Below are positions 41,742 to 49,648 of a stretch of DNA of 64,000 bases, in pieces. The position numbers were made by a program, and so were the translations under genes. A model generated the notes under the pieces. That model saw only the letters and a program-made list of their open reading frames with translations. It was not told the origin of the DNA and searched no databases. Every line of letters starts with the position of its first letter. Positions within the stretch are counted from its first letter, which is position 1. Source of the stretch: Actinomarinicola tropica (GTDB lineage Bacteria > Actinomycetota > Acidimicrobiia > Acidimicrobiales > SKKL01); the NCBI RefSeq assembly GCF_009650215.1, contig NZ_CP045851.1, positions 3,127,001 through 3,191,000 on the forward strand, written 5' to 3'.

Positions 41742-42112
41742 CACGTCGCTCCCCGGTCGTCCTCGGCATCATCGTCGCCCGCCGCCGCGGAGGGAACGAC
41801 CCTCCGGGCCAGTGCGTCCTCGTCCACGAGGGCATCGAGCGTCCGCCAGGGCAGCGTGAACAGCTCGACGAGGGTCGACACCGCCTCCTGGGCACCGAGC
41901 CGCAGGCGGACCCGGTCGGTCGTGCGTGGAGCCAGGTCGTCCGGCGGCGCGGTGACGGTCGCCAGCTCGGACCGCACGGTGGCATCGAGGTCGCTCAGCG
42001 CGTCGACGCGCTCGAGGCACGCCGCGCACCCCTCCAGGTGCCGCTCGACGCGGCTCGGCCGCCCCGTCTCCAGCCAGCCGACGATCGTCTCGTCGCTCGG
42101 GTGCTCGCTCAT
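41741..42112 (-). CDS. Zinc-finger anti-sigma factor (soluble type)
   Basis: A 123-residue protein with the anti-sigma zinc motif in the first 35 residues (VERHLEGCAACLERV, i.e. HxxxCxxC). No transmembrane helix is apparent; the remainder (about 60-110) is amphipathic and includes LVELFTLPWRTLDALV. It should hold the sigma factor of the preceding gene inactive. The ATG overlaps the TGA of the sigma gene (ATGA), and its stop overlaps the start of the MscS-like gene, so all three are coupled. Signal sensing may occur through zinc/thiol state or through the membrane partner. Confidence 0.82.
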   Translation of the reverse strand: MSEHPSDETIVGWLETGRPSRVERHLEGCAACLERVDALSDLDATVRSELATVTAPPDDLAPRTTDRVRLRLGAQEAVSTLVELFTLPWRTLDALVDEDALARRVVPSAAAGDDDAEDDRGAT

Positions 42113-42723
42113 CGCCTCCACTCCTCCATCGCCCCCTGCAGGACCCGCCGGGCGCGGAACAACCGCGTCTTCACCGTCGGCAGGGGGATCTCCAGCACCT
42201 CGGCGATGTCCTCGTAGGTCATCCCCGACAGCTCCCTCATCACCACGACCGAGCGCGACGTCTCGTCCAGGTCGGCCATCGCCTCCCAGAGGGCCTCCAT
42301 CGCCACCTTGTCGGTGGCCGACTGCCCGGTGCCCGCCCCCGTCGTCGCCACCCCGACCAGGTCGTCGGGGGTCGTGGGGTCGTCGCGCCGGGTGCGCAGC
42401 AGCGAGATCGCGGTGTTGCGCGCCACCTTCAGCAGCCACGCCTTCGGGATCTCGCCCCCGTCGAAGTCGGGCAGGGCCCGCCACGCCTTCACCATCGTCT
42501 CCTGTACGACGTCGTCGGCGAGCGAAGAGTCGCGCACGACCGAGCGCGCCAGCCGGTAGACGGCGTCGCCGTGGGCGTCGAGCAGGTCGGCCAGCGCCGC
42601 CTCCTGCGCGGCGCGGGAGGACCGGCCGCGGTCGCCCGTCCGGGGCCGCTGGCGGGTGCTGCCACGCGTGGGGTCCAGCTCCGGCGGGATGCGCCGCTCC
42701 CTCGTTCGTCCGACGACCCGCAC
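42109..42723 (-). CDS. ECF-type RNA polymerase sigma factor
   Basis: A sigma factor with region 2 (LADDVVQETMVKAWRALPDF, then IPKAWLLKVARNTAISLLR) and region 4 (LDETSRSVVVMRELSGMTYEDIAEVLEIPLPTVKTRLFRARR), the extracytoplasmic-function type. Between them is a linker of about 50 residues. The start is uncertain: GTG at 42723 is given (204 residues), while a TTG at 42756 is also in frame; the first 35-45 residues are Arg-rich and not conserved. It heads an overlapping operon with its anti-sigma factor and an MscS-like protein, and is divergent from the glycosyltransferase gene across a palindrome. Confidence 0.87.
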   Translation of the reverse strand: MRVVGRTRERRIPPELDPTRGSTRQRPRTGDRGRSSRAAQEAALADLLDAHGDAVYRLARSVVRDSSLADDVVQETMVKAWRALPDFDGGEIPKAWLLKVARNTAISLLRTRRDDPTTPDDLVGVATTGAGTGQSATDKVAMEALWEAMADLDETSRSVVVMRELSGMTYEDIAEVLEIPLPTVKTRLFRARRVLQGAMEEWRR

Positions 42724-42747
42724 CCTAGGTCGCGGTCCTACTTGACC

Positions 42748-42777
42748 GGCGTACAACAGCCATGGAGGCTGTACGCC
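42748..42777. promoter_or_regulatory. Palindrome between the sigma and glycosyltransferase genes
   Basis: GGCGTAC...AGCC (42748-42761, with a 3-nt bulge) pairs with GGCTGTACGCC (42767-42777) across the 5-nt loop ATGGA. A possible -35, TTGACC, lies at 42743-42748. It could be an operator for either divergent gene, or an mRNA hairpin before the ATG at 42780. Confidence 0.4.
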
Positions 42778-42779
42778 TC

Positions 42780-44075
42780 ATGTCGGCCCCTGACCAGCCC
42801 CTCCGCATCGCGCTGCTCGCCTACCGGGGCAAGCCCCACGTGGGCGGCCAGGGCGTCTACATCCGCCACTTGTCGAAGGCGCTCGCCGACCTCGGCCACC
42901 ACGTCGAGGTCCTCGGCGGCCAGCCCTTCCCGGTGCTCGACGAGCGCGTCCCGCTCGTCGAGCTGCCGAGCCTCGACATCTACAACGACCACTTCCCGAT
43001 GCGGATGCCCGGCATCTGGGAGCTGAAGACGCTCGGCGACGTGGTCGAGGTGGCCGCCTTCTCGAGCGGCACGTTCCCCGAGCCGCTGGCGTTCACGGTC
43101 CGGGCCGCCCAGCACCTGCGTCGACGGATCGGCGAGTTCGACCTCGTCCACGACAACCAGTCGCTCGGCTACGGGCTGCTCGCGGTCGAGAAGATGGGTC
43201 TGCCGGTCCTCGGCACGATCCACCACCCGATCACCGTCGACCGCCGCCTCGAGATGGAGCACGCCGCCACCCCGTGGCAGCGCTTCTCGAAGGGCCGCTG
43301 GTACGCGTTCACCAAGATGCAGACCCGCGTCGCCTCCCGGCTCACCCGCGTCATCACGGTCTCGGAGAACTCCCTCGGCGACATCCACCGGGACCACCAG
43401 GTCCCGCTCGAGCGGCTGCACGTGGTCCCCGTCGGCGTCGATCCCGACCTCTTCAAGCCCCTCCCCCACGTCGAGCGCCGCCCGGGCCGCCTCATCACCA
43501 CCGCGTCGGCCGACGTGACCATGAAGGGCCTGCGCTACCTGCTCGAGGCCCTGGCCAAGCTGCGCGCCGAGCGCGACGTCGACCTCGTCGTCATCGGCCG
43601 GCCGAAGCCGGGCGGCCCGTCGGCCCAGACGATCGACGAGCTGGGGCTCACCGACCACGTCGAGTTCGTGACCGGCGTGCCCGACGAGCGCATCGTCGAG
43701 CTGTACGCCGAGGCCGAGCTCGCGGTCGTGCCGTCGCTGTACGAGGGCTTCTCGCTCCCCGCCATCGAGGCGATGAGCTGCGGCGTCCCCCTCGTCGCCA
43801 CCACGGGCGGGGCGCTGCCCGAGGTCACCGGGGCCGCCGGGGAGACGTGCTTCCAGGTCCCGCCCGGCGACGCCGCCGCGCTGGCCCACGAGATCGCGAC
43901 CGCGCTCGACGACCCCGCGGCCCGGGCGCGCATCGGCGCCGCCGGCCGTGAGCGGGTCATCGAGCGGTGGAGCTGGCGGCACACCGCCGAGCAGACCGTC
44001 GAGCAGTACCGGGCGCTCCTCGACGAGTGGCCCGAGGCCAGCCCGTTCCTCGGCCGCCGCCAGACCCGGAGCTGA
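42780..44075 (+). CDS. Glycosyltransferase family 4
   Basis: A 431-residue GT-B retaining glycosyltransferase. The N-terminal domain has RIALLAYRGKPHVGGQGVYI, the glycine-rich acceptor loop; the C-terminal domain has a GT4 nucleotide-sugar site with PVGVDPDLFKPL, VTGVPDERIVELYAEAELAV and the EX7E segment EGFSLPAIEAMSCG. It probably transfers hexose from a nucleotide sugar onto a cell-envelope glycan or lipid. The ATG at 42780 begins directly at the domain; an ATG at 42762 lies in the loop of a palindrome. The methyltransferase gene follows after 3 nt, so a methylated glycan is a reasonable inference. Confidence 0.9.
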   Translation: MSAPDQPLRIALLAYRGKPHVGGQGVYIRHLSKALADLGHHVEVLGGQPFPVLDERVPLVELPSLDIYNDHFPMRMPGIWELKTLGDVVEVAAFSSGTFPEPLAFTVRAAQHLRRRIGEFDLVHDNQSLGYGLLAVEKMGLPVLGTIHHPITVDRRLEMEHAATPWQRFSKGRWYAFTKMQTRVASRLTRVITVSENSLGDIHRDHQVPLERLHVVPVGVDPDLFKPLPHVERRPGRLITTASADVTMKGLRYLLEALAKLRAERDVDLVVIGRPKPGGPSAQTIDELGLTDHVEFVTGVPDERIVELYAEAELAVVPSLYEGFSLPAIEAMSCGVPLVATTGGALPEVTGAAGETCFQVPPGDAAALAHEIATALDDPAARARIGAAGRERVIERWSWRHTAEQTVEQYRALLDEWPEASPFLGRRQTRS

Positions 44076-44078
44076 GCC

Positions 44079-44819
44079 GTGCTCACCGTCGACTACGACC
44101 GCCTCGGCCTCGCCCCGGGCGAGCGGCTCCTCGACCTCGGCGCCGGCTTCGGCCGCCACGCCTTCGAGGGCCTGCGCCGGGGCGCCACGGTCGTGGCGTT
44201 CGACTACGCCCTCGACGAGCTCCGCCAGGTCGAGCAGCTGTTCGCCGCCATGGTGGCGGAGGGCGAGGCGCCGGTCGGCGCGTCCGGAGCCAGCGTCCGC
44301 GGCGACGCCCACCGGCTGCCGTTCCCCGACGGCGCGTTCGACCGCATCATCGCCTCCGAGGTGCTCGAGCACCTGCCCGACGACGGCACCGCCCTCCGCG
44401 AGCTGGCCCGGGTGCTGCGCCCCGGCGGCACGATCGCCGTGACCGTCCCCGCCCGCCTGTCGGAGACGATCTGCTGGAAGCTGTCCGAGGAGTACCACGC
44501 CCCGTTCGTCGAGGGCGGCCACCTGCGCATCTACACCGAGTCCGGGATGCGACAGCTGATGGCCGACGCCGGGCTCGAGCCCACCGGCTCGCACAAGGCC
44601 CACGCCCTGCACGCGCCCTACTGGTGGCTGAAGTGCGCGGTCGGACCGACCAACGACGAGAACCCGCTCGTGAAGGCGTACCACCGCCTGCTCGTGTGGG
44701 ACATCACCGACCAGCCGGCGGTCACCCGGGTCGCCGAGCGGCTCCTCAACCCGGTCATCGGCAAGAGCGTCGCCATCTACGCCCGCAAGCCCGTGGAGAG
44801 CGCGCGCCGTGCCGCCTGA
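44079..44819 (+). CDS. Class I SAM-dependent methyltransferase
   Basis: A 246-residue Rossmann-fold methyltransferase. Motif I is LLDLGAGFGRHAFEGLRRG (around residue 17), the acidic strand-2 end is AFDYA, motif post-I is RGDAHRLPFPDGAFDRIIASEVLEHLPD, and motif III is LRPGGTIAVTVPARL. It should methylate a small molecule or sugar. The GTG lies 3 nt after the glycosyltransferase stop, and its own end overlaps the next gene by 11 nt, so all three are one operon. The acceptor is unknown; O-methylation of the glycan made by the GT4 enzyme fits the context. Confidence 0.88.
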   Translation: MLTVDYDRLGLAPGERLLDLGAGFGRHAFEGLRRGATVVAFDYALDELRQVEQLFAAMVAEGEAPVGASGASVRGDAHRLPFPDGAFDRIIASEVLEHLPDDGTALRELARVLRPGGTIAVTVPARLSETICWKLSEEYHAPFVEGGHLRIYTESGMRQLMADAGLEPTGSHKAHALHAPYWWLKCAVGPTNDENPLVKAYHRLLVWDITDQPAVTRVAERLLNPVIGKSVAIYARKPVESARRAA

Positions 44820-45906
44820 GGAGATCACCCCGCCCCGCGTCGACGGCGTCGTCACCGCCGACGAGGTGCGCGCCACGGCCGCCGGCATCGCCGAGTGGCA
44901 GCTGCCGAACGGGATGATCCCGTGGTTCCCCGGGGGCCACGCCGACGCGTGGAACCACACCGAGGCCGCGATGGCCCTCGCCCGCACCGGGTTCGTCGCC
45001 GAGGCCGAGCGGGCCTACGAGTGGCTCCGGTCCACCCAGCGCCCCGACGGCGCCTGGCACCAGTACTACCTCGCCGACTCGATCGAGCAGGACAAGCTCG
45101 ACGCCAACACGTGCGCCTACGTCGCCGCCGGCGTCCTGCACCACTGGCTCCTCACCCGCGACCGTGGCTTCCTCGAGACCATGTGGGAGGTCGTCGAGCC
45201 GGCGATCGACTTCGTCCTCGACCTCCAGACGCCACGCGGCGAGATCACCTGGGCCCGGCACGCCGACGGCACCCCCTGGTCGTTCGCGCTGCTCACCGGC
45301 TCGTCGTCGATCTGCCACAGCCTGCGCTGCGCGGTGACCCTGGCCGAGGAGCTCGGCCACGAGCGGCCCGACTGGGAGCTCTCGGCCGCCCAGCTCGCCC
45401 ACGTGATCGAGCACGAACCCGACGCCTTCGCCCCCAAGCACCGCTGGGCCATGGACTGGTACTACCCGGTGCTCGCCGGCGTGCTGACCGGCGAGCGGGG
45501 CCGCGAGCACCTCGCCGCGCGCTACGACACGTTCGTCATGCCCGAGCGCGGCATCCGCTGCGTGTCCGACCGGCCCTGGGTGACCGTGGCCGAGACCTGC
45601 GAGTGCACGCTCGCCCACCTCGCGGTCGGCGAGACCGAGAAGGCTCTCGAGATGTTCTCGTGGACCCGCCCGCAGCGCACCGACGACGGTCGCTACTGGA
45701 CGGGCGTCGTGTACCCCCAGCAGGACACGTTCCCCACCGGCGAACGGAGCACCTACACCGCGGCGGCGGTCGTCCTCGCCGCCGATGCGCTCGACGGCAC
45801 GGCACCGACCGCCGGCCTCTTCACCGACGGGGCGAGCGTGGCGCCGCTGGTCGACTTCGACCCCGCCTCACGCGACCTCGACGCCGAGGTGCGCGACCCG
45901 CGCTGA
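44809..45906 (+). CDS. Alpha-toroid protein (prenyltransferase/squalene-cyclase-like)
   Basis: A 365-residue soluble protein built of repeated helix pairs. Segments WQLPNGMIPWFPGGHADAWN, RSTQRPDGAWHQYYLAD, WALDWYY-like and PERGIRCVSDRPWVTVAETC suggest an (alpha/alpha) barrel, and QRPDGAW resembles the QW-type repeat of squalene cyclases and prenyltransferases. Databases tend to call such proteins prenyltransferase, but the aspartate-rich prenyl motifs are not seen. A role in trimming or binding a lipid-linked glycan is equally possible. The GTG overlaps the methyltransferase stop by 11 nt, with GGAGAG upstream. Confidence 0.65.
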   Translation: MPPEEITPPRVDGVVTADEVRATAAGIAEWQLPNGMIPWFPGGHADAWNHTEAAMALARTGFVAEAERAYEWLRSTQRPDGAWHQYYLADSIEQDKLDANTCAYVAAGVLHHWLLTRDRGFLETMWEVVEPAIDFVLDLQTPRGEITWARHADGTPWSFALLTGSSSICHSLRCAVTLAEELGHERPDWELSAAQLAHVIEHEPDAFAPKHRWAMDWYYPVLAGVLTGERGREHLAARYDTFVMPERGIRCVSDRPWVTVAETCECTLAHLAVGETEKALEMFSWTRPQRTDDGRYWTGVVYPQQDTFPTGERSTYTAAAVVLAADALDGTAPTAGLFTDGASVAPLVDFDPASRDLDAEVRDPR

Positions 45907-45917
45907 GGGTCGGCCCG

Positions 45918-46553
45918 CTAGGTGCCGTCGCCGATCCGGCGCAGGACCCGCAGCGACCCCGTGGCACCGATCTCCTCGAACGCCCCCGAGCCGAGCGCAC
46001 GCAGGTAGATCTCGTAGGGGGGACGTCCGCCGTCGGCGGGGTCGGGGAACACGTCGTGGATGGCGAGCACGCCGCCGACCCGCACGTGGGGCACCCAGGT
46101 CTCGTAGTCGCGGTGAGCGGGTTCGGGCCCGTGGCCCCCGTCGATGAAGAGGAAGCCGAGCGGCGTCGTCCAGAACCGACCGAGCGTAGGTGAATCCGCC
46201 ACCACTGCGATCACGACGTCCTCGAGCCCGGCGTCGTGCACGGTGCGACGGAACCGGGGCAGCGTGTCCATCCGCCCGACCGCCGGATCGACGAGGTCCG
46301 GCTCGTGGTGCTCCCACCCGGCCTGGTTCTCCTCCGAGCCGCGGTGGTGGTCGACCGCGAACAGGACCGTGCCGAGCTCGCGCGCCGCGGCGCCGAGGTA
46401 GATCGCCGACTTGCCGCAGTAGCTGCCGATCTCCATCAGGGGCCCGGCTGCGGCGTCGACCGCGGCGTCGTGGAGGGCCAGCCCCTCGTCGGGTGGCATG
46501 AAGCCCCGCGCCGCCTCGGCGGCGGCGCGCAGCGCGGGTACGAGCTCAGCCAC
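45918..46553 (-). CDS. TylF/CmcI-like SAM-dependent methyltransferase
   Basis: A 211-residue class I methyltransferase of the Methyltransf_24 group. The SAM loop is PLMEIGSYCGKSAIYLG (about residue 38), the strand-2 region is AVDHHRGSEENQAGWEHH, and GFLFIDGGHGPEPAHRD carries the metal-binding acidic and His residues typical of sugar or catechol O-methyltransferases. Its GTG overlaps the end of the GtrA gene by 8 nt, so the two are coupled. It converges on the alpha-toroid gene with an 11-nt gap, closing a five-gene glycan neighbourhood. Confidence 0.85.
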   Translation of the reverse strand: MAELVPALRAAAEAARGFMPPDEGLALHDAAVDAAAGPLMEIGSYCGKSAIYLGAAARELGTVLFAVDHHRGSEENQAGWEHHEPDLVDPAVGRMDTLPRFRRTVHDAGLEDVVIAVVADSPTLGRFWTTPLGFLFIDGGHGPEPAHRDYETWVPHVRVGGVLAIHDVFPDPADGGRPPYEIYLRALGSGAFEEIGATGSLRVLRRIGDGT

Positions 46554-47046
46554 CGTGGGCGGTGGACGCCTCGTCGGAGGGCACGGCCTCGACGACGACC
46601 TCGGAACCGTCCTCGTCGTGGGCGAACATCAGCTTGTCGAGGTACAGGTACTTGCCCACCCAGAGCAGCCCGAACGAGCCGATGTTGGCGGCGCGGATCG
46701 CCAGGTGGTGCTCGGTGTAGCGGCCGACGAACGCCACCACGGCCGTCGAGAGCAGCAGGCCGAGCAGGGAGATGCCCCAGAACGGGAGGACCTCCCGCCG
46801 CATGCTGTGGCGGCCCGACTTGGCCCACACCCACTGCCGGTTGAGGAGGTAGGCGGGGATGGAGGCCAGGCTGACCGAGACGAAGTTCGACCACGCCGGC
46901 GTCCAGTCGAGCACCTGGAGGGTGATCGACAGCAGGATCTGGGTCACGACGATGCCGACGACCGAGACGCTCGCGTACTTCAGTGCGCGCATCCCGTGGG
47001 CGCGATGGAGGTCACGCAGCCGTTGCATCGACGTCATACCCATCAC
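46546..47046 (-). CDS. GtrA family membrane protein
   Basis: A 166-residue membrane protein with four predicted helices (about 22-42, 50-68, 86-106 and 116-136). The first helix starts KYASVSVVGIVVTQ, and VSLASIPAYLLNRQWVW is the conserved GtrA/DPMS segment. Family members help move polyprenyl-linked sugars across the membrane. The GTG at 47046 is chosen because TACGCT ends 6 nt upstream; later ATGs are in frame. It is coupled to a methyltransferase gene and divergent from the TesB gene. Confidence 0.88.
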   Translation of the reverse strand: MMGMTSMQRLRDLHRAHGMRALKYASVSVVGIVVTQILLSITLQVLDWTPAWSNFVSVSLASIPAYLLNRQWVWAKSGRHSMRREVLPFWGISLLGLLLSTAVVAFVGRYTEHHLAIRAANIGSFGLLWVGKYLYLDKLMFAHDEDGSEVVVEAVPSDEASTAHGG

Positions 47047-47052
47047 GATCGG

Positions 47053-47058
47053 AGCGTA
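47053..47058 (-). promoter_or_regulatory. Leaderless -10 hexamer of the GtrA gene
   Basis: TACGCT on the minus strand, 6-nt spacer, GTG at 47046. The divergent thioesterase start is only 53 bp away and has GACGAT 6 nt upstream, so two leaderless promoters share this gap. Confidence 0.55.
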
Positions 47059-47099
47059 CCGGTCCCGAGTTGAGCCGACGAACGTGCGACGATGGCCCG

Positions 47100-47960
47100 A
47101 TGCCCGACCAGCAGGCCGTCGACGACCTGGTCCACCTCCTCGACCTCGAGGCGATCGAGGTCAACATCTTCCGGGGGACCAGTCCCGACGAGGACCGCCA
47201 GCGGGTGTTCGGGGGCCAGGTGGCGGCGCAGGCTCTCATGGCCGCGACGCGCACCGTCGACGAGGACCGGAAGGTCCACTCGCTCCACGGCTACTTCCTG
47301 CGCCCGGGGGACCCGACCGTGCCGATCCTCTACGAGGTCGACCGGATCCGTGACGGGCGGTCGTTCACGACGCGGCGGGTCGTCGCCATCCAGCACGGCA
47401 AGGCGATCTTCAACATGTCGGCCTCCTACCAGGTGGTCGAGGGCGGGCTCGAGCACCAGCTCGAGATGCCCGAGGCGCCGGACCCCGAGACGATCCCCGA
47501 CTTCCGCAGCCGCATGGCGCCGTGGGCCGAGATGATGGGCGACTGGTTCCACCGACCACGGCCGATCGACATGCGCCACGTCGACTTCGTCGCCCCGGAC
47601 TCCGACGAGCAGATGCCCCCGATGTCGCGGGTGTGGATGAAGGCGGACGGTCGGCTCCCCGACGACCCGGTCCTGCACACCTGCGTGCTCGCCTACCTGT
47701 CGGACATGACCCTGCTCGACACCACGCTGCTCCCCCACGGCCGGTCGGGCTGGGGCGGCGGCGAGATGATGATGGCGAGCCTCGACCACGCCATGTGGTT
47801 CCACCGGCCGTTCCGTGCCGACGAGTGGCTGCTCTACAGCCAGGACACGCCGTCGACGTCGAACGCCCGAGGCCTCGCACGCGGGTCGATCTTCACCCAC
47901 GACGGGCAGCTGGCCGTCTCGGTCGTGCAGGAGGGCCTCATCCGGGTGGTGGGCGGGTGA
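47100..47960 (+). CDS. tesB: Acyl-CoA thioesterase II (TesB family)
   Basis: A 286-residue double-hotdog thioesterase that hydrolyses medium- or long-chain acyl-CoA to fatty acid and CoA. Family segments are VFGGQVAAQALMAA, VHSLHGYFLRPGD, then in the second hotdog ASLDHAMWFHRPFRADEWLLYSQ and ARGSIFTHDGQL. The ATG at 47100 begins with the conserved N-terminal helix (QAVDDLVHLLDLE); GACGAT ends 6 nt before it. The stop overlaps the GTG of the next gene (GTGA). Confidence 0.92.
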   Translation: MPDQQAVDDLVHLLDLEAIEVNIFRGTSPDEDRQRVFGGQVAAQALMAATRTVDEDRKVHSLHGYFLRPGDPTVPILYEVDRIRDGRSFTTRRVVAIQHGKAIFNMSASYQVVEGGLEHQLEMPEAPDPETIPDFRSRMAPWAEMMGDWFHRPRPIDMRHVDFVAPDSDEQMPPMSRVWMKADGRLPDDPVLHTCVLAYLSDMTLLDTTLLPHGRSGWGGGEMMMASLDHAMWFHRPFRADEWLLYSQDTPSTSNARGLARGSIFTHDGQLAVSVVQEGLIRVVGG

Positions 47961-49192
47961 CGCGCCGGCGGCCGCGGTCGCGACGGGCCGCCCTCGCCGT
48001 CGTCCTGCCCCTCCTCCTCGGCGCCTGCGCCGGCGACGACGACGGCGACGTCACCGGGCAGACCGCCGTCGTGCCCGACGTGACCACCACGTCCACGACG
48101 GGCCCGCCGTCGAGCTCCACCACCGAGACCACCGAGCCCGAACCGCCGAGCTCGGTCGAGGACCTCTCCGGCGCCGCGATCACCCTCACCGAGATCGCCT
48201 CGCTCGACGCGCCGACCGCGATGGCGAGCCGCCCGGGGTCCGACGTGCTCTACGTGGCCGAGCGCGGCGGCACGGTGCGTCCCCTCACGCGGACGCCGGT
48301 CGACGCCGGCACCCAGATCGAGGTCGGTGAACCGGTCCTCGACGTGGGCACCACCACCGACGGGGAGCGCGGCCTGCTCGGCCTGGCGTTCTCGCCCGAC
48401 GGCACGCAGCTCTTCCTCAGCTACACCGACACGTCGGGCGACACCCAGCTCGACGTCTACGACGTGGACGGCGACGCCGTGCTCCCCGACTCCCGTCGTC
48501 CGGTCTTCGCCACCGGCCAGCCCTACGCCAACCACAACGGCGGCCACGTGGCGTTCGGACCCGACGGCCACCTCTACCTCGGCCTCGGCGACGGCGGCGG
48601 GGGCGGCGACCCGCTGCGGACGGCCCAGGACCCGTCGGACGTGCTCGGCTCGATCCTGCGCTTCGACCCCGCGGACCTCGACGCCGCGCCGGAGGTCTGG
48701 ACGATCGGCGTGCGCAACCCCTGGCGGTACTCGTGGGACCGCGAGACGGGCGACCTCTGGATCGCCGACGTCGGCCAGAACGCGGTCGAGGAGGTCACCG
48801 TCGTGCCGGCGAGCGGCGACGAGCCCCCGGGCCGGGGCGCCAACCTCGGCTGGCCGATCTTCGAGGGCAGCCTGCCCTACGACGGCGGCCCGGAGCCCGA
48901 GGGCTACGTCGCACCGATCTTCGACTACGAGCACGGGCCGGGCTGCTCGATCACCGGCGGCTACGTCTCCCGGGGCGAGGCGCTGGCCGGGCTGCGAGGG
49001 GCGTACCTGTACTCCGACTACTGCGACCCCACGATCCGGGCGCTGCTCGTGCGCGACGGGGTCCTCGTCGACGAGCGCGCCCTCGACGTCGACGTGCCCG
49101 GCGGCCAGGTCGCGTCGTTCGCCGAGGGGGCCGACGGCGAGCTCTACGTCCTCTCGCTGGCGGGCGGGATCTACCGCATCGACCCCGCCTGA
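47957..49192 (+). CDS. PQQ-dependent sugar dehydrogenase-like lipoprotein
   Basis: A 411-residue exported protein. A twin-arginine-like basic start (TRRRPRSRRAAL) precedes a lipobox (LLGACAG), then a Thr/Ser/Pro linker, then a six-bladed propeller of the soluble glucose/aldose dehydrogenase family. NHNGGHVAFGPDGHLYLGLGDGG carries the PQQ and calcium-site residues, and IGVRNPWRYSWD and GANLGWPIFEG are further family marks. It may oxidise sugars outside the membrane if PQQ is available; no PQQ synthesis genes are in the window. It is coupled to tesB by a GTGA overlap. Confidence 0.85.
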   Translation: MTRRRPRSRRAALAVVLPLLLGACAGDDDGDVTGQTAVVPDVTTTSTTGPPSSSTTETTEPEPPSSVEDLSGAAITLTEIASLDAPTAMASRPGSDVLYVAERGGTVRPLTRTPVDAGTQIEVGEPVLDVGTTTDGERGLLGLAFSPDGTQLFLSYTDTSGDTQLDVYDVDGDAVLPDSRRPVFATGQPYANHNGGHVAFGPDGHLYLGLGDGGGGGDPLRTAQDPSDVLGSILRFDPADLDAAPEVWTIGVRNPWRYSWDRETGDLWIADVGQNAVEEVTVVPASGDEPPGRGANLGWPIFEGSLPYDGGPEPEGYVAPIFDYEHGPGCSITGGYVSRGEALAGLRGAYLYSDYCDPTIRALLVRDGVLVDERALDVDVPGGQVASFAEGADGELYVLSLAGGIYRIDPA

Positions 49193-49222
49193 CGGCGGCC
49201 TGCCACCTCCGCGACCTGCCAC

Positions 49223-49256
49223 CTCGGCGTCGAATCGACGTCGAATCGACGCCGAG
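49223..49256. terminator. Perfect 11-bp hairpin between convergent genes
   Basis: CTCGGCGTCGA (49223-49233) pairs perfectly with TCGACGCCGAG (49246-49256) across a 12-nt loop that holds another short palindrome. Because genes converge here, a bidirectional terminator is likely. Its interior resembles the hairpin at 40279-40320. Confidence 0.6.
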
Positions 49257-49259
49257 CGG

Positions 49260-49604
49260 TCAGGTCTCGATGACGAGGCGGCCGTCGGCGTCCCGCGGCA
49301 GCGGGCGCACCTCGACGACGGCGGCGGGGTCGAGCGGGCCGTACAGGTGGGGGAAGCTCTCGCCCCGACCAGGCGGGGCCTCGTACCGCAGCTCGACGTC
49401 GAGGCGGTCCGGATCGATCACGAGCAGCACCAGCTCCTCGGCGACGTCCTGGTAGTAGCGGTCGGCCACGCCCTGGACCTGCTCGGCCCGGCTGGCGTGG
49501 ATGAAGCCCTCCTCGGCGAGGGTCCGGTCGACGGTGGACTGCTCGTAGCGGCCGGTCCGGACCGCCTCGTCCCAGAGGGCGCGTCGGGCGATGTGGTAGA
49601 TCAC
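49260..49604 (-). CDS. DUF952 family protein
   Basis: A 114-residue cytosolic protein of the DUF952 family (ART-like fold suggested for relatives). Marks are MIYHIARRALWDEAV, EEGFIHASRAEQV, LVLLVIDPDRLDVELRYE and FPHLYGPLDPAAVV. The pattern I-H-x-S and the H-L-Y-G-P segment are conserved in the family, but no activity is known for it. The GTG follows CAGGAT by 6 nt. It is divergent from the LLM oxidoreductase, with 44 bp between the start codons. Confidence 0.87.
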   Translation of the reverse strand: MIYHIARRALWDEAVRTGRYEQSTVDRTLAEEGFIHASRAEQVQGVADRYYQDVAEELVLLVIDPDRLDVELRYEAPPGRGESFPHLYGPLDPAAVVEVRPLPRDADGRLVIET

Positions 49605-49635
49605 CGGCCCATCCTGGCCGACCGACGGCTGTCGA

Positions 49636-49641
49636 TAGGGT
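49636..49641 (+). promoter_or_regulatory. Leaderless -10 hexamer of an LLM oxidoreductase
   Basis: TAGGGT on the plus strand, 7-nt spacer, ATG at 49649. This selects 49649 over an in-frame start at 49640. Confidence 0.6.
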
Positions 49642-49648
49642 GCCCTCC

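Noticed and set aside
42762-42779. ATG at 42762 as start of the glycosyltransferase
   Set aside because: It lies in the loop of a palindrome and adds six non-family residues; 42780 starts directly before the conserved strand. It cannot be fully excluded.
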